NCBI GenBank assembly: GCA_011947345.1
Contig: JAAVTG010000672.1
Span: forward strand, 558,001 to 622,000
Length of the DNA: 64,000 bases
DNA from: Phytophthora quininea
Taxonomy: Eukaryota; Oomycota; Peronosporomycetes; Peronosporales; Peronosporaceae
Direction of reading: 5' to 3'
Part shown: piece by piece, positions 33,549-45,184 of the stretch
Position numbering within the stretch: the first letter of the stretch is position 1
Layout of the letters: each line of letters starts with the position of its first letter
Program-made: the position numbers and the translations under genes
Notes under the pieces: generated by a model
Database searches by the model: none
What the model was told of the DNA's origin: nothing
The model's input: only the letters and a program-made list of their open reading frames with translations

Positions 33549-33959
33549 ATGAAGGTCTTCGGATTCCTCGCTGCTGCTCTTGTGATCGCCGTCGCCGCCG
33601 GACAGGAAACTACCACGGCCCCCGCTGCCGGTGCCTCCACGGTCGCCTCGACCGCTGCCTCGACCGCTTCGTCGGCCGCCGCTGCCACTACCACCACCAC
33701 CACGGGCTCGGCTGCCACCACCGGTGCTGTCGGCTCCACTGCCGGCTCGGCTGGCACGACGGGCACGGTCGGCTCCACCGCCGGCTCGCCCACCACCACC
33801 ACGTCGGGCTCCAGCGCCTCGCCCGCCTCCTCGGGCTCCAGCACCACCGCTGCGTCGGGTTCCACGGCTGCCTCCGCCTCGGGCTCGTCGGGCGCCGCTT
33901 CGGTCGCTGCCGGCAGCGTTGCCGCCGTCACGGCCGCCGTCGTCACCTACTTCCTGTAG
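33549..33959 (+). CDS. Mucin-like secreted protein, Ala/Ser/Thr/Gly-rich (136 aa)
   Basis: The ATG at 33549, preceded by CAACTCACC, opens MKVFGFLAAALVIAVAAG (signal peptide). The body is almost entirely Ala, Ser, Thr and Gly with imperfect repeats around STAGSAGTTGTVG. It ends with a hydrophobic stretch (SVAAVTAAVVTYFL) and no charged tail, suggesting GPI anchoring. Such proteins coat oomycete cysts and germ tubes. The long minus-strand frames over the same interval are shadows of the repetitive composition. Confidence 0.75.
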   Translation: MKVFGFLAAALVIAVAAGQETTTAPAAGASTVASTAASTASSAAAATTTTTTGSAATTGAVGSTAGSAGTTGTVGSTAGSPTTTTSGSSASPASSGSSTTAASGSTAASASGSSGAASVAAGSVAAVTAAVVTYFL

Positions 33960-34217
33960 ATTTTCCCGGTTGTGCAGTAATGCAGACTTGCGCACCGCTG
34001 GTACAGTGGATGGGGAAGTAGCGGGCACACGATGCATGTTCGGAGGCGCTTGAAAAGCGTCGTCCGGTAAACGATAAACCATACACAATACACGAAAAAC
34101 TTCAAAAACAGATCCTTTTTACTGTTAGTGGTGCGCGAAATGGAACGTGAAGTCGACGTCTGCAGAGTAAAGTTTTTTTAGTCATAACAGGAAATAAGAC
34201 TGGTGCAAGTAGCTTCT

Positions 34218-35859
34218 TCAGACGTACCAAAGTGCACGATCCGAAAGCTGAGCGTGACCACCATCCACAACATCATCTTGCTTTGAATCAACGACTTTTG
34301 CGTTTCTAAAACAAACGCCAGTTGGTGCTGAGCCCGCATCCCACAATTTCTCCCGACCACCAAACACCACCATTGCAAAGGACGCGAGCTGCAGCAAACC
34401 GAAAGTAAATACAGGAAGCACTGTCGCAAGTACATTTTCGCTGGTCACCCCGACCATTTCCGAATGGTATCGAGAACTTGGCAGATGAACCATCACCAGC
34501 ATGTAGCTGCAATAAAAGAACGGAATCACAGCTTCCAAGTACGCCGTGACCACGATACACTCGGTCGTAAATATTATCTCTAGCGAGTCACGCACAACCG
34601 TAGCGTGTTTCCCTCTCGAGTTTGTGAAAGATATTTTGTCAAAGCTGTCTGGAAATACAGAGGGGATAGTAGGATCTCGCTTCAATGCACAAATCGTGTT
34701 GTGTGGTGGTGGTTCGACCTCATTTAAAAGCTTTGAAATTGTTACTCCAGTGGTCAACCGCTTGTCAAAAACGTCGAGTAAATTTTGATCCGTCGTTGAC
34801 AGTTGGTAGGGAATGCAGGAACGCACATGAACCCTGGTGAGCACTTGAGTTTCCAATATTTTAGAGTCTCGACAGAGCTCACACAGCGCATTTATATGAA
34901 GATATGTCACCAACTCCACGTAATCTCCAAGACGCTAATTTCGTTCGCCGGTGAAGTCCGACGACCATAACAGCAGTCTGGAAGAGATCTGTAAATGTGA
35001 TGGCCACGATGGAGCCAACGGACGACGAAGTTTGCATACAGGTAGCCACGTAGATAGCGTTGAAGAAATCCGCTGTAAAGAGGACAGATTCAGGCATCAT
35101 ATCTTCCCGATGCTTGATGCAACGCAGCAACATGTTCTTGATAGCGACTTTGATGACTGGAAGGAGAAGAATCTCTAGCAATTGGTACTTGGGGCCTTTC
35201 GCGAAGCGAAATAACGACTCGTAAGCAGGGTACACGAAGGCGATCAAAATTTGAGCACAAACAAACACGAGAAGCTTGATCAGTTGGTCGCGATTCTTGA
35301 GGAGGACGGAGGTGACTTGTTGGCCGATGACAATTCGAAAGGCGAAAACCAGCATCACATAAAATGCTGGGGTCATCGATAGTACGAAGAACGGCACGGG
35401 GAAGACCACGTAGGCCACAATGGGGATTGTAATTGCGAGCCCAAGCACGCACATACAAACAGACAAAATCACAATTTGTCGTTCGGTGATCCTTACGCCT
35501 TCCACGAGATAAGGTAGTTGACCAACAAACGCATGCGTCGTCGAGAAAGCAGCCACCGCCGCTCGTACCATAAACCCGTAGTTTGCCTTCCAACTAGCTT
35601 TCGGGTCTTGAAGAGGCACCGATTCCTGGACAATGACGACGATAATTAACGGTAGAGATGTTTTGACACACACGAGCAGAGCACGGAGCAGTGGTGTCTT
35701 TCTGATGTAGTCATCCAGAGCGAGAGCCCGCTGGAGAGAGTATTTCCCGTCAAAGTAGCTGACTTGAAGCCGCTTCCACATGCTCGGCAGCTTCGTCAAG
35801 AATCGCCATCCTCGTGTTAATCTCGAGGTTCGCACGATGATGTCGTAGGAGGGATTCAT
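34218..35859 (-). CDS. Multi-pass membrane protein, oomycete-type (one frame change)
   Basis: The frame 35859-34879 starts MNPSYDIIVRTSRLTRGWRF and contains about seven hydrophobic segments (ALLVCVKTSLPLIIVVIV, IVILSVCMCVLGLAITIPIV, FFVLSMTPAFYVMLVFAF, LIKLLVFVCAQILIAFVYP). Near 34920 it passes to the frame ending at 34218 (TYLHINALCELCRDS), which has further hydrophobic segments (VTAYLEAVIPFFYCSYMLV, VLPVFTFGLLQLASFAMVVF). Joined length is about 540 aa. I know of no biochemical role; it resembles large lineage-specific membrane families in Phytophthora. The junction may be a sequence error, or the second frame may be a separate relic. Confidence 0.6.
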
Positions 35860-36045
35860 TGCGCTGGCTTTGAGCCCTGCCGCAATCGAACTAGGAATCT
35901 CTCGTTGTATTTTTCACCTATTCTTAGTGATACCATTGTCTGCCCACCGCGTCATTCTCTTGGCCACGATGATCACGATGGACATCAAGCCAGCCTAAGC
36001 ATTGTTTCATTTCCCAAGTTTCCAATTGGATCAACCTCGACCTCC

Positions 36046-36416
36046 ATGCGGATTTATATGCTGCTACATGCTGCGCGTGTTGAGAGGTGCGAAGATACTG
36101 CGGCAATGACGGCATCGCCTCAGCGAAACTTGAGAGTTCAAGAGGACAAACCCGAAGCGCGGAGAAGTCGGCAACTAACGAGCGAGGAGAAGTCATGGGG
36201 AAGCTGCAACAAACAGTCGACGACGCTTTGCTACAGGCGAGGATGCGGAAGTGGGCGTGGCTGGGATGTGTGTTTGGGGAAACTTTGGCCCGAAGGAATG
36301 ACTCTGAGTCAATTCCAAAATCCCGGGTCGAAAAGCACGACGATGACGACCAGAAGCACAAGGCCAAGATTGACCTGGCGCCTGGGAAGGTCTGGCGTAG
36401 CGACAGGAAGAACTGA
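36046..36416 (+). pseudogene. Effector-like gene 1 of three (RNLR remnant, frameshifted)
   Basis: From the ATG at 36046 the first frame contains SPQRNLRVQEDKPEA (an RXLR-like RNLR) and a later SEE. A second frame takes over near 36150 and carries ATNERGEVMGKLQQTVDDALL to a stop at 36416. That block is clearly homologous to gene 2 (ERGGPMGKLGNVLDEAGLQ). The signal peptide is poor. Interpreted as a decayed RXLR-type effector. Confidence 0.45.
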
Positions 36417-36556
36417 GTATACTCTTTAAACCTTGGCAATAAACGGGATCAAAGTCGTCGTAATTCCTTTGGGTCTGATGATCATGTCAAAGCCAGCGAT
36501 TGCACAGCTTCTTCTCACTTTTATTTCGGTTCTCAAACCCTCAAGACCAACACGCT

Positions 36557-36986
36557 ATGCGTCTCAACGGCTTCGCCACCACAGTACTCTTTTTCGTACT
36601 CGTTGCGTTTGTTGTACGCGCCGACGATTCCGCCGTAATTTCGACATCCAAGAAACCAGCGACCTGACTGGCGTCGATCCGCAAAGAACTCTACAAGTTC
36701 GACTTCAAGCGGCTCGGAGACCGAAGAGAGAGGAGGACCAATGGGAAAGTTGGGAAACGTGCTCGACGAAGCCGGGCTGCAGATAATGAAGAGGGTGTGG
36801 GCTACAGTCGGAAGGGACCCAGACGATATCCTGTTGAAACAGTACAGCAAGGCGACAGCCAAGGGTCAGCAATTCGTCAAATTCAAAGACCTACCGAGAT
36901 ACCGCTGGGTCGAAGAGTGCAGGAAGTACTTCGAGAAAAACAAGGACATGATCACAAGGGGAGGTCGGAGGAACGTACGGCACTGA
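36557..36986 (+). pseudogene. Effector-like gene 2 of three (signal peptide, ETEER, frameshifted)
   Basis: The ATG at 36557 opens a strong signal peptide (MRLNGFATTVLFFVLVAFVV) and stops at 36665. The adjoining frame continues with SSGSETEERGGPMGKLGNVL and a helical C terminus (IMKRVWATVGRDPDD, RWVEECRKYFEKN) to 36986. An EER motif is present but no RXLR. A single frame change separates the two halves. Confidence 0.5.
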
Positions 36987-37193
36987 GATGGAGACGTAAA
37001 GTAGCGATGGGAGTTTATCCAGAGGATCCGATGATCGGATCATATGAACGTGCCATTGGCTTTATCGTGATCATCGTGGAAGGCAATATTACGACAGGTT
37101 TTTGGATGTGTGGAAATTGGTGCATTTCATGAGGGCTGATGCGGAGGTAATGTGTTCCGGCGGTAGCTAATCCCCGACTTCTTCTCGATCACT

Positions 37194-37521
37194 ATGTGGC
37201 TTGCCTCCTTCACGATATTGATCGTTGTTGTTCTACCGCGGAAGCTACGATACCGTCCAGTACGATACCGTCCAGTCCAGACGCGCCACTGGGGAGTTCC
37301 GTCGAAGTTGTGCAACATCACTTGAGAGGCCACGACGATACTTCAAAGGACGAAGAGAGAGAGAGAGAGAGGACTGACGAAATCTCAAAGTCGATCTGCC
37401 TGATCTCCCGTGCGATGAACTCATCAAGGCCAAGAAATACCACGTGCTCGAAGGCTACGAAACGTACATTGCCAAAAACAAGCAAGATCCGGCGAAAGTG
37501 TGGCGCTGGCATACCAACTAA
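37194..37521 (+). pseudogene. Effector-like gene 3 of three (HHLR...DEER, frameshifted)
   Basis: The ATG at 37194 gives MWLASFTILIVVVLP (signal peptide). A neighbouring frame supplies VVQHHLRGHDDTSKDEERER, a degenerate RXLR-DEER pair. A third frame gives the C-terminal helix GYETYIAKNKQDPAKVWRW to a TAA at 37519-37521, similar in style to gene 2's C terminus. A 15-bp tandem duplication (CGATACCGTCCAGTA) near 37248-37280 accompanies the first frame change. Confidence 0.5.
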
Positions 37522-37846
37522 CGTAAAGGCAACACAACCTTGGTTCATATCCTGAGTGGAAGTTCGTATCCACTGGTAGTGGTGTGATTGCACTGTTCAA
37601 ACAGATGCCCACCATCATCTTGTCATCCGTGCAGACTGACCAACGTGGTGCGGAAGATGGTCTTCCCCTTTGACTGTGACGGCAGCTGCTGCGGGGCTCC
37701 CTCCATTGCCACGTCTGGTTGGGAGACATTCTCCAACTCAACATCCGCCGGCACGGCCGCTTTCTCCTCAGTTTCATCGTCCTGCACAGTCGCCTTCTCC
37801 TCAGCTTTGCCAGCTCTGTTGTCGATGGCCAATGCTTCGGCCGCGA

Positions 37847-38828
37847 TCAGATGGAGCGGGTTTCCTTGTTCAAGCCCGCCTGGGCGATGAACTTCAGCAG
37901 CACGGCCTCTGTCTCGACCACTTTGACGAAAGCAACATTGGAGTAAGTGAGTGACGCACGAAATAATACAATCAAACGTACCAATGGGCCCAGCGAGCAC
38001 CATGGTGAACTCGATGTTCGGGCCGCAGAGTCCTTGCCTCGACCAGTCGGCCGAGCCGTGGAGCATGATCCGGCGGTCGATCCAAATGGTCTTGACGTGC
38101 ATGGTGTTGGTGTAGTGGTAGATTTCAAACTTGCCGTGTTTAAGCAGCTCCTTGAAACTCGCCTTGCTTTTGCCGCTGAGCATGCGGAGGTCCGTGAAGA
38201 TTACAATCTTCTCGTCGATGCGGTCGGCCGCGGCGATGAGCGCCTTCACTATCGCTGGGTGGGAGATGAAGAACATGCCCATGCATATTCGCGTCTTCGC
38301 CGAGTTGATGTAGCCCAGCACTTGTTTTTCACCACCAGCGAACCAGAAGTCCACCACGGTGGTGGTCTCCAAGCGGGCTTCGACGGCTGTCCTCAGAGGA
38401 CGGAAGGTGGAGAGGCTGATGCCAGCTCGCAGTACTCGGGCCACGAGATCCAGCCCCGCTTGGAAAGGCACCGCCAGGATTGCCAGGAGAACCGCCGCGA
38501 GCGTCCAGATCTTCTTCCGTCCCTTCGGTTTGTCCGCTAACGACTCGCCGGCGGCCTTGCGTCTCCGGTACTTGGAGACGGTGTTCCTGTGCAGATTGTG
38601 CTTGGCCGCGACGCTCTTGGCTGTGCTGGACGACTTGCGCACGAGTTGCTCCCGCTCCTTGAGCGAAAGCGTCCTGCCCTGCCTCTTCTTGGTCTTGGGC
38701 GTCGTTGTCGGCGCGGCAGCAGCAGACGGGATCGTGAACAGTGCGGCATCCGCCGGTGGTGGCGGTGCAGCGGACGCGGACGCAGCAGACGGGATCATCC
38801 GCGGCGTAAGAGTGCTGTGGTGGTGCAT
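37847..38828 (-). CDS. HTH-TM-phospholipase D fusion protein (306 aa)
   Basis: Exon 1 is 38828-37982 and exon 2 37920-37847, joined by a 61-bp intron with a GTACGT donor. Residues 1-50 are Ala/Pro-rich. Residues 55-90 form a helix-turn-helix-like segment (LSLKEREQLVRK, AAKHNLHRNTVSKYRRRK) and 108-128 are hydrophobic (WTLAAVLLAILAVPF). From about 140 there is a single PLD-type domain with H244, K246 and D251 of the HxKxxxxD motif (HVKTIWID) and the following LHGSADWS, as in MitoPLD/Zucchini-like and bacterial Nuc-type enzymes, which act on phosphodiester bonds of phospholipid or nucleic acid. An alternative reading through the intron gives a 401-aa frame with an acidic tail. Substrate not predictable. 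Confidence 0.7.
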
Positions 38829-39152
38829 TTTAACAACTGGCAGCCAGGCAGCCAGCCAGCTAGGCAGCCAAACGCTCGTCCTGCATCCATCGTACCCTTC
38901 TTCGTGAGTCTATCATCCGTCATCGTTATTAATAGTGGGAGGGAGCCGGCAAGTGACTACCAGGTACATTGTGGGCCGGTCTCTGACTACCAGGAAGTTT
39001 GAGATACGACCAGGGTGAAGCCATGCACACGACTTCTTGTGTAGTCCGGGAAATAACTACCTGGAAGTCATGCGCATCCTTTCGTTTGCGCAAGATCGAT
39101 TCCAGATGCACCACCGCAATCCCCACTTCAGAAAAATCTCCCCAGCTTTCGG

Positions 39153-40783
<1,631 letters not shown>

Positions 40784-41567
40784 TCTCGTTCCATTGGGAT
40801 ACTGAATACTCGTTGTTCGTCTCGATTGTGACGCAGCAAGAGGCGTTGACAACGAAGGTAATGAGGAGGTGGCTGCAGCACACACGCAAGTGACAGCCGC
40901 AGCTCGCGAGTGCGAAATATTCGGGCCAAATACAACCGCGGGGGTGTTTATCTTGTGCTGTTCCGCTCACGCTGCATGGTCATCGTGAATACGCAGGGCA
41001 GTTGGCCGCAGGTACTTGGCCTTTATCGTTGTAAGCGAAATGCCAGGAATCGTCGACTTCTTACAGGTCAAGTGTTCAACGGGCGCATTGCTGAGCCGTT
41101 CTTGCGCCCGAAACGACACACGGCGCTTCAAGATCGACCAAGCTAGCACGTATTTGACGGTCTCTCGGCGTGCCATGCCGGACTTGCTGGGTAAGTACTT
41201 CTCTTTTCGCACTGAATTATGCTCGATTGGATGGTGAAAGCAGCTCTGTGCTGGACAGGAGGACGGACGTCTCAGCAGCTCACGCGACAGCAACATTGGG
41301 GAGGGATCCGCAAGGGTGAGCTGCATTGCACATTGCAAATTGCCGCTCGACTAGACGATGGCGGTTGGTTTAGCACTCGACCGTTGGCAAAATGCGCCAG
41401 CTCGCAGGTCGCCAGTGGAGGGGTTTCCACTGGCTGCTTCTGGACGAGGTTTCGTGATTTCCTCGATCCTTTTCGTCCCCTTCCGCCGTTGGCGAGCAAA
41501 AGGCATTTCCACGTTCAACACGTACACCTCACGTCGAGCTTGTCCGCTGGAATCGACAGGCTTCATA
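40784..41567. other. Intergenic, no gene recognised
   Basis: Between the GDH-like gene and the receptor gene. Only short, inconsistent frames. No repeat or RNA gene seen. Confidence 0.5.
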
Positions 41568-44500
41568 ATGTTGGTCCGGCACGCCCTACTCTTAGGGCTC
41601 CTTCTGGTCCCCTTGGGCCACTCCACTAGCGGCGCTGTTACTGCTACATCCGGTTCCCTCTCCTGCCAGCAAGTAACACTCGGTTCAGAGTCCGCGACCA
41701 AGTGGACGGTGAGCTGTTCCCCAACAAACACAGTCGGCTCCTCGAGCGCTACGTTTGATCCCGCAGTAGTCAAGAACTTCTACGTGAACAGCGAGCCGTA
41801 CGTCGCGGCGACAGCTTCGAACGACCTCAATCTTTCGTCCACTTTTTCCGCAGTGGACGAGCTCATTTCGTCCTCCGTCACGACGTTTTCGCTTTCGGCA
41901 GCGGCAGGATATACACCGAATGTTCCGGTGACGGTCAAGTCCACAGCGTTCGCCGAGTTATCTTCGCTCCAAACCTTGTACGTCTCCCCATGGTCATAAT
42001 AGTTTACTGCGTCGGATTTTTTTAAACTACTATTTTACTGCAGAAATGTACAGGGCATTCCGTTAGCTGGGGAGACCTCCATCTTGTGCTCCCACGCTCC
42101 ATTCAAAACATGTACGTGTCGATATTTTTGAGCAGGTAGAAATTTACAGCCTTCTCACCATAGTTTACATTTGCTTTTAGCTCACTTGCAGGTTGCAGCC
42201 TTAGCAACGTGTCTTTCGAGTTTGTAGATGGTTCTTCCATCGCCGATTCAGCCATCACGTCCATGTAAGGATTGCTGGCGGTGCCCTGCTGTACAAGGTC
42301 GACTTATACGAGTTTGTGTTTCTTTTACTTCAGTGATCTCAGCCACAATTCTCTCAAGGAAGTCCCAGCTATGGTTTACTCTTTCCCCAGTGATATCTCA
42401 ACGATCGATTTACGTGGCAATGACCTGATCGACTTATCAACAGAAAGCACTGACCACGAGCAAGAACTTACGAAATGGATCAACGCTAAGGTAGTCCAGT
42501 TCGACAGTGTGACTCTCTCGGGACTAAAAACACCTAAACAAGCCTCGAACTCGACAAGTCGAACCAGGACGGACCAACCAGTAGTTCTACACCGTCTCGG
42601 TCTTCGGCGACATCAGGAAGCGATGGAACCACCGCAGCCAATGCTGGTAGTAGCAGTATGCACATTATTCCGATTACGATCATCGGTATTGTCGTCCCTG
42701 GAGTCTGCGCTGTGGGTATTGCGCTCGCGTTTATCGTCCGCAACCGCAGGCGGACGCAAGAGCGAGATTCCGAAGGCATTCTTGACCTTCCTCATCACTT
42801 TGACAGACACTCGTACGGCAAACAGCATCGCGAAAGGTTGGAGTCGTCGGGACAATTTACGGCGGCCGATAGCGAGCTCTCTCACAGTCGAATCTCGCCG
42901 AACCAAGAAGGCGACGACGGCGGCTCCAACAGAGCGCTCTCAGTCACCCCCAGCAACGTCTACGGACAGTCCAGTCAGCAACAAGCAGCCTCAACCTCAG
43001 CCAACGTCAACTACGTCAACCTGGAGTCTCCACAGGATGCAAAGAGTAACTTCTCCATGACCAACTCAAAGCGACGACTGTCTAAACAAGACGACGAAGA
43101 CAGAGGACACTCGATCGAATTACTTAAAACCCACAGCACTTCCAGCCCTTCGGCGCTTCGAACTCGGCTTGGTGCAAGGAAAGCACTTCGGAAAGGACTA
43201 GAAACGTTATTGACAAGCCAATCGGCTGAAGGCTCGTTCACTGCATCTCTACTCACTGTGAAAACGCGACAGTATTCCGTCCGCCATGGCACCAAGATCG
43301 ACGAGACCCCGTTGGCATTCTTCGTCGACTGTCGACTTGTAGCACACGAGGACTCAACTGAAGCTGCCTTGGATCCGACAGCATCCAGACTGGTACTCAA
43401 GTTCTTCATCGAAAGCGACGCCGACCTGGCAGGACGTGAGAGCTACGCGCTTTCGTGTCTACAGCACGACGAATCCACTAGAGCTGTCGTTCCTCGTCTT
43501 TTCGACGAAGCTCTCGAGTACGAGCTCGACTCAGGTGATGGCATGAAGCTGAGCTGCTGTGTACTTGTGCTCGAGATGCCAAGCTGCACGACGCTGCACT
43601 CACAACTTGCTGCATTTCGAGAGCATTTACCCCAACAGATTTCTCGAGTGCTCTCTGCTCTCCATGCGCTCCACTCACGCGGTCTCGTTCACGGCGCACT
43701 GCACACGGATAGTCTTGTAGTGTGCTCTCCTGACGCTCGTTTGAAATTCTGGGGCCTTGAACATGTATCAAGAGCTGGGCATATGGTTCCCTGTCCAGAT
43801 GCAGAACACCTCGATCTTTGCCAGGCAGAATGTGCAGCTCCCGAAGTGGCCTCTGTAACTCTAGGATATAAGCCGAGTCCACGAGCTTCCCCTTCCCTAG
43901 ATGTCTGGAGCCTTGGCGTGATGATTCTGAAGGCTTACGCGGCTGGAAAGAGACTCGAAGAGTTCCAGGACTGTGAGAAGCCTCGCGATGTGTTTGAAAG
44001 TCTTGACGCACCGGATTCCAATAGTTCGTGCTTCTTTGACAAATCTATCGCCGCGTTTGTCCCAAATGAAGACCTGCAAACTCTGCTACAGCAGTGCTTG
44101 CAGCAAGATCCGCTGTCACGACCATCAGTCGAGGCGATGCTGAAGCACAAGGTTTTCGTGGCTAAAGAGCGTGAGATCACTCGTCGAACGCGAGTCAAGA
44201 GCGCGAAAGTTACTCGATTACTGTCTGCTATCGCTGAAGAGAAAGAAACTGCTGCAAATGTCGAGCCTGAGCGCGAAGCGAGCGGTAAAGACCAATACTC
44301 AGTACAGTCTGATGACAAAGAGGTTAAAGAAGACGTCACGAAAGCTGAAGACGTCGTTCTGGAGCCGTTGCCACCAAGTCTGTGGCTCTTCTTTCCTCCT
44401 CCAGAGCTAGATCTCGACCTCATCCAGCGCGCTAGCTATTCCGTCAGTCAGTGGGTTACCAAGCTCAAGTACTGCCAGCAGCAGAAAGCAGAGGATCTTC

Positions 44501-45067
44501 GCTTTCCTCTTGTCTTCATGTGTGAGGCATGCGACTTTGACATTACGACGCCGTGTAGCACTGCAAGTACCACCAAGTTCGGTGTGAGTGTTCCAGCTTC
44601 TCTGTTGCCACTGGTGATGCCGCTCGTCCGAGAAACGATGCTGTTCCTTGAGGCTCGAGCGATCATGTCCAACGGCTTAGCGTGGGCGAGGCGAGTGGTT
44701 TAGCCGGCGCTCAGCAATGGGAAGAGCTGCGCACATTCTATCGTGCGCTGGAGCGCATGGAGTTGGCCACTCTAAACCCTGCGAACGAAGTCATGTTCGC
44801 GCCGATGGAGGAGCAGCTACAGTCGCGAGATCCGTCGAAAGCGCAGCAGGTTCTAGACGAACTAAAAGCGTCGTATTCAGCGAAGAGAAACGAGAGTACG
44901 TGCGGAACTTGTTGAACGCCTTGGTCATCGACGAAGAGATGGAGGCGCGAGCCGAACGCACCAGCTGGGCCAAACTTCGTCGGTGCAGCGTGCCGGACGA
45001 CATCTCGACGACGCCAGACCCCACACGCTGGCTGTGCTCGCACCACGCAGTAGGAAACTCAATGTGA
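41568..45067 (+). CDS. LRR receptor with transmembrane helix and pseudokinase domain (frameshifts)
   Basis: The ATG at 41568 (MLVRHALLLGLLLVPLGHS) is a signal peptide. Exon 1 ends near 41978, and small LRR exons follow around 42045-42113 and 42181-42265. The main exon starts about 42334 with LSHNSLKEVP and ISTIDLRGNDL. A frame change near 42540 leads to a Ser/Thr stalk, a TM helix (IIPITIIGIVVPGVCAVGIA) and a basic stop-transfer. The kinase-like domain keeps LVLKF (VAIK Lys), CAAPE and DVWSLG. However, HRD is HGALHTDS (catalytic Asp lost) and DFG is FWGL (metal-binding Asp lost), so it is a pseudokinase. Frame changes near 44695 and 44870 extend the tail to 45067. Likely a cell-surface sensor or scaffold (inference). 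Confidence 0.7.
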
Positions 45068-45184
45068 AAAAAGCAATACAAAAGAGGTGATCCGTCACAA
45101 AACGGTCATGCTGATCACGTGGCCCTTCCACAAGTCTCCCGATCCAAGCGGTGCGACGTTTGGTTACCAGTTTTGGATTCCAAG

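Noticed and set aside
33497..34088. Long minus-strand open frames (149 and 193 aa) opposite the mucin-like gene
   Set aside because: Artefacts of the GC-rich Ala/Ser/Thr codon repeats. The plus frame has signal peptide and GPI-like ends, while the minus frames are Arg/Gly or Val/Glu low complexity.
37623..37846. Acidic C-terminal extension of the PLD protein in the 401-aa read-through frame
   Set aside because: Needs retention of a 61-bp intron region with a canonical GTACGT donor. Splicing moves to a different frame that ends at 37847. Kept only as an alternative.
38550..38700. Helix-turn-helix of the PLD protein as an independent transposase gene
   Set aside because: It is in one uninterrupted frame with the PLD domain, and no catalytic DDE region or terminal repeats flank it.
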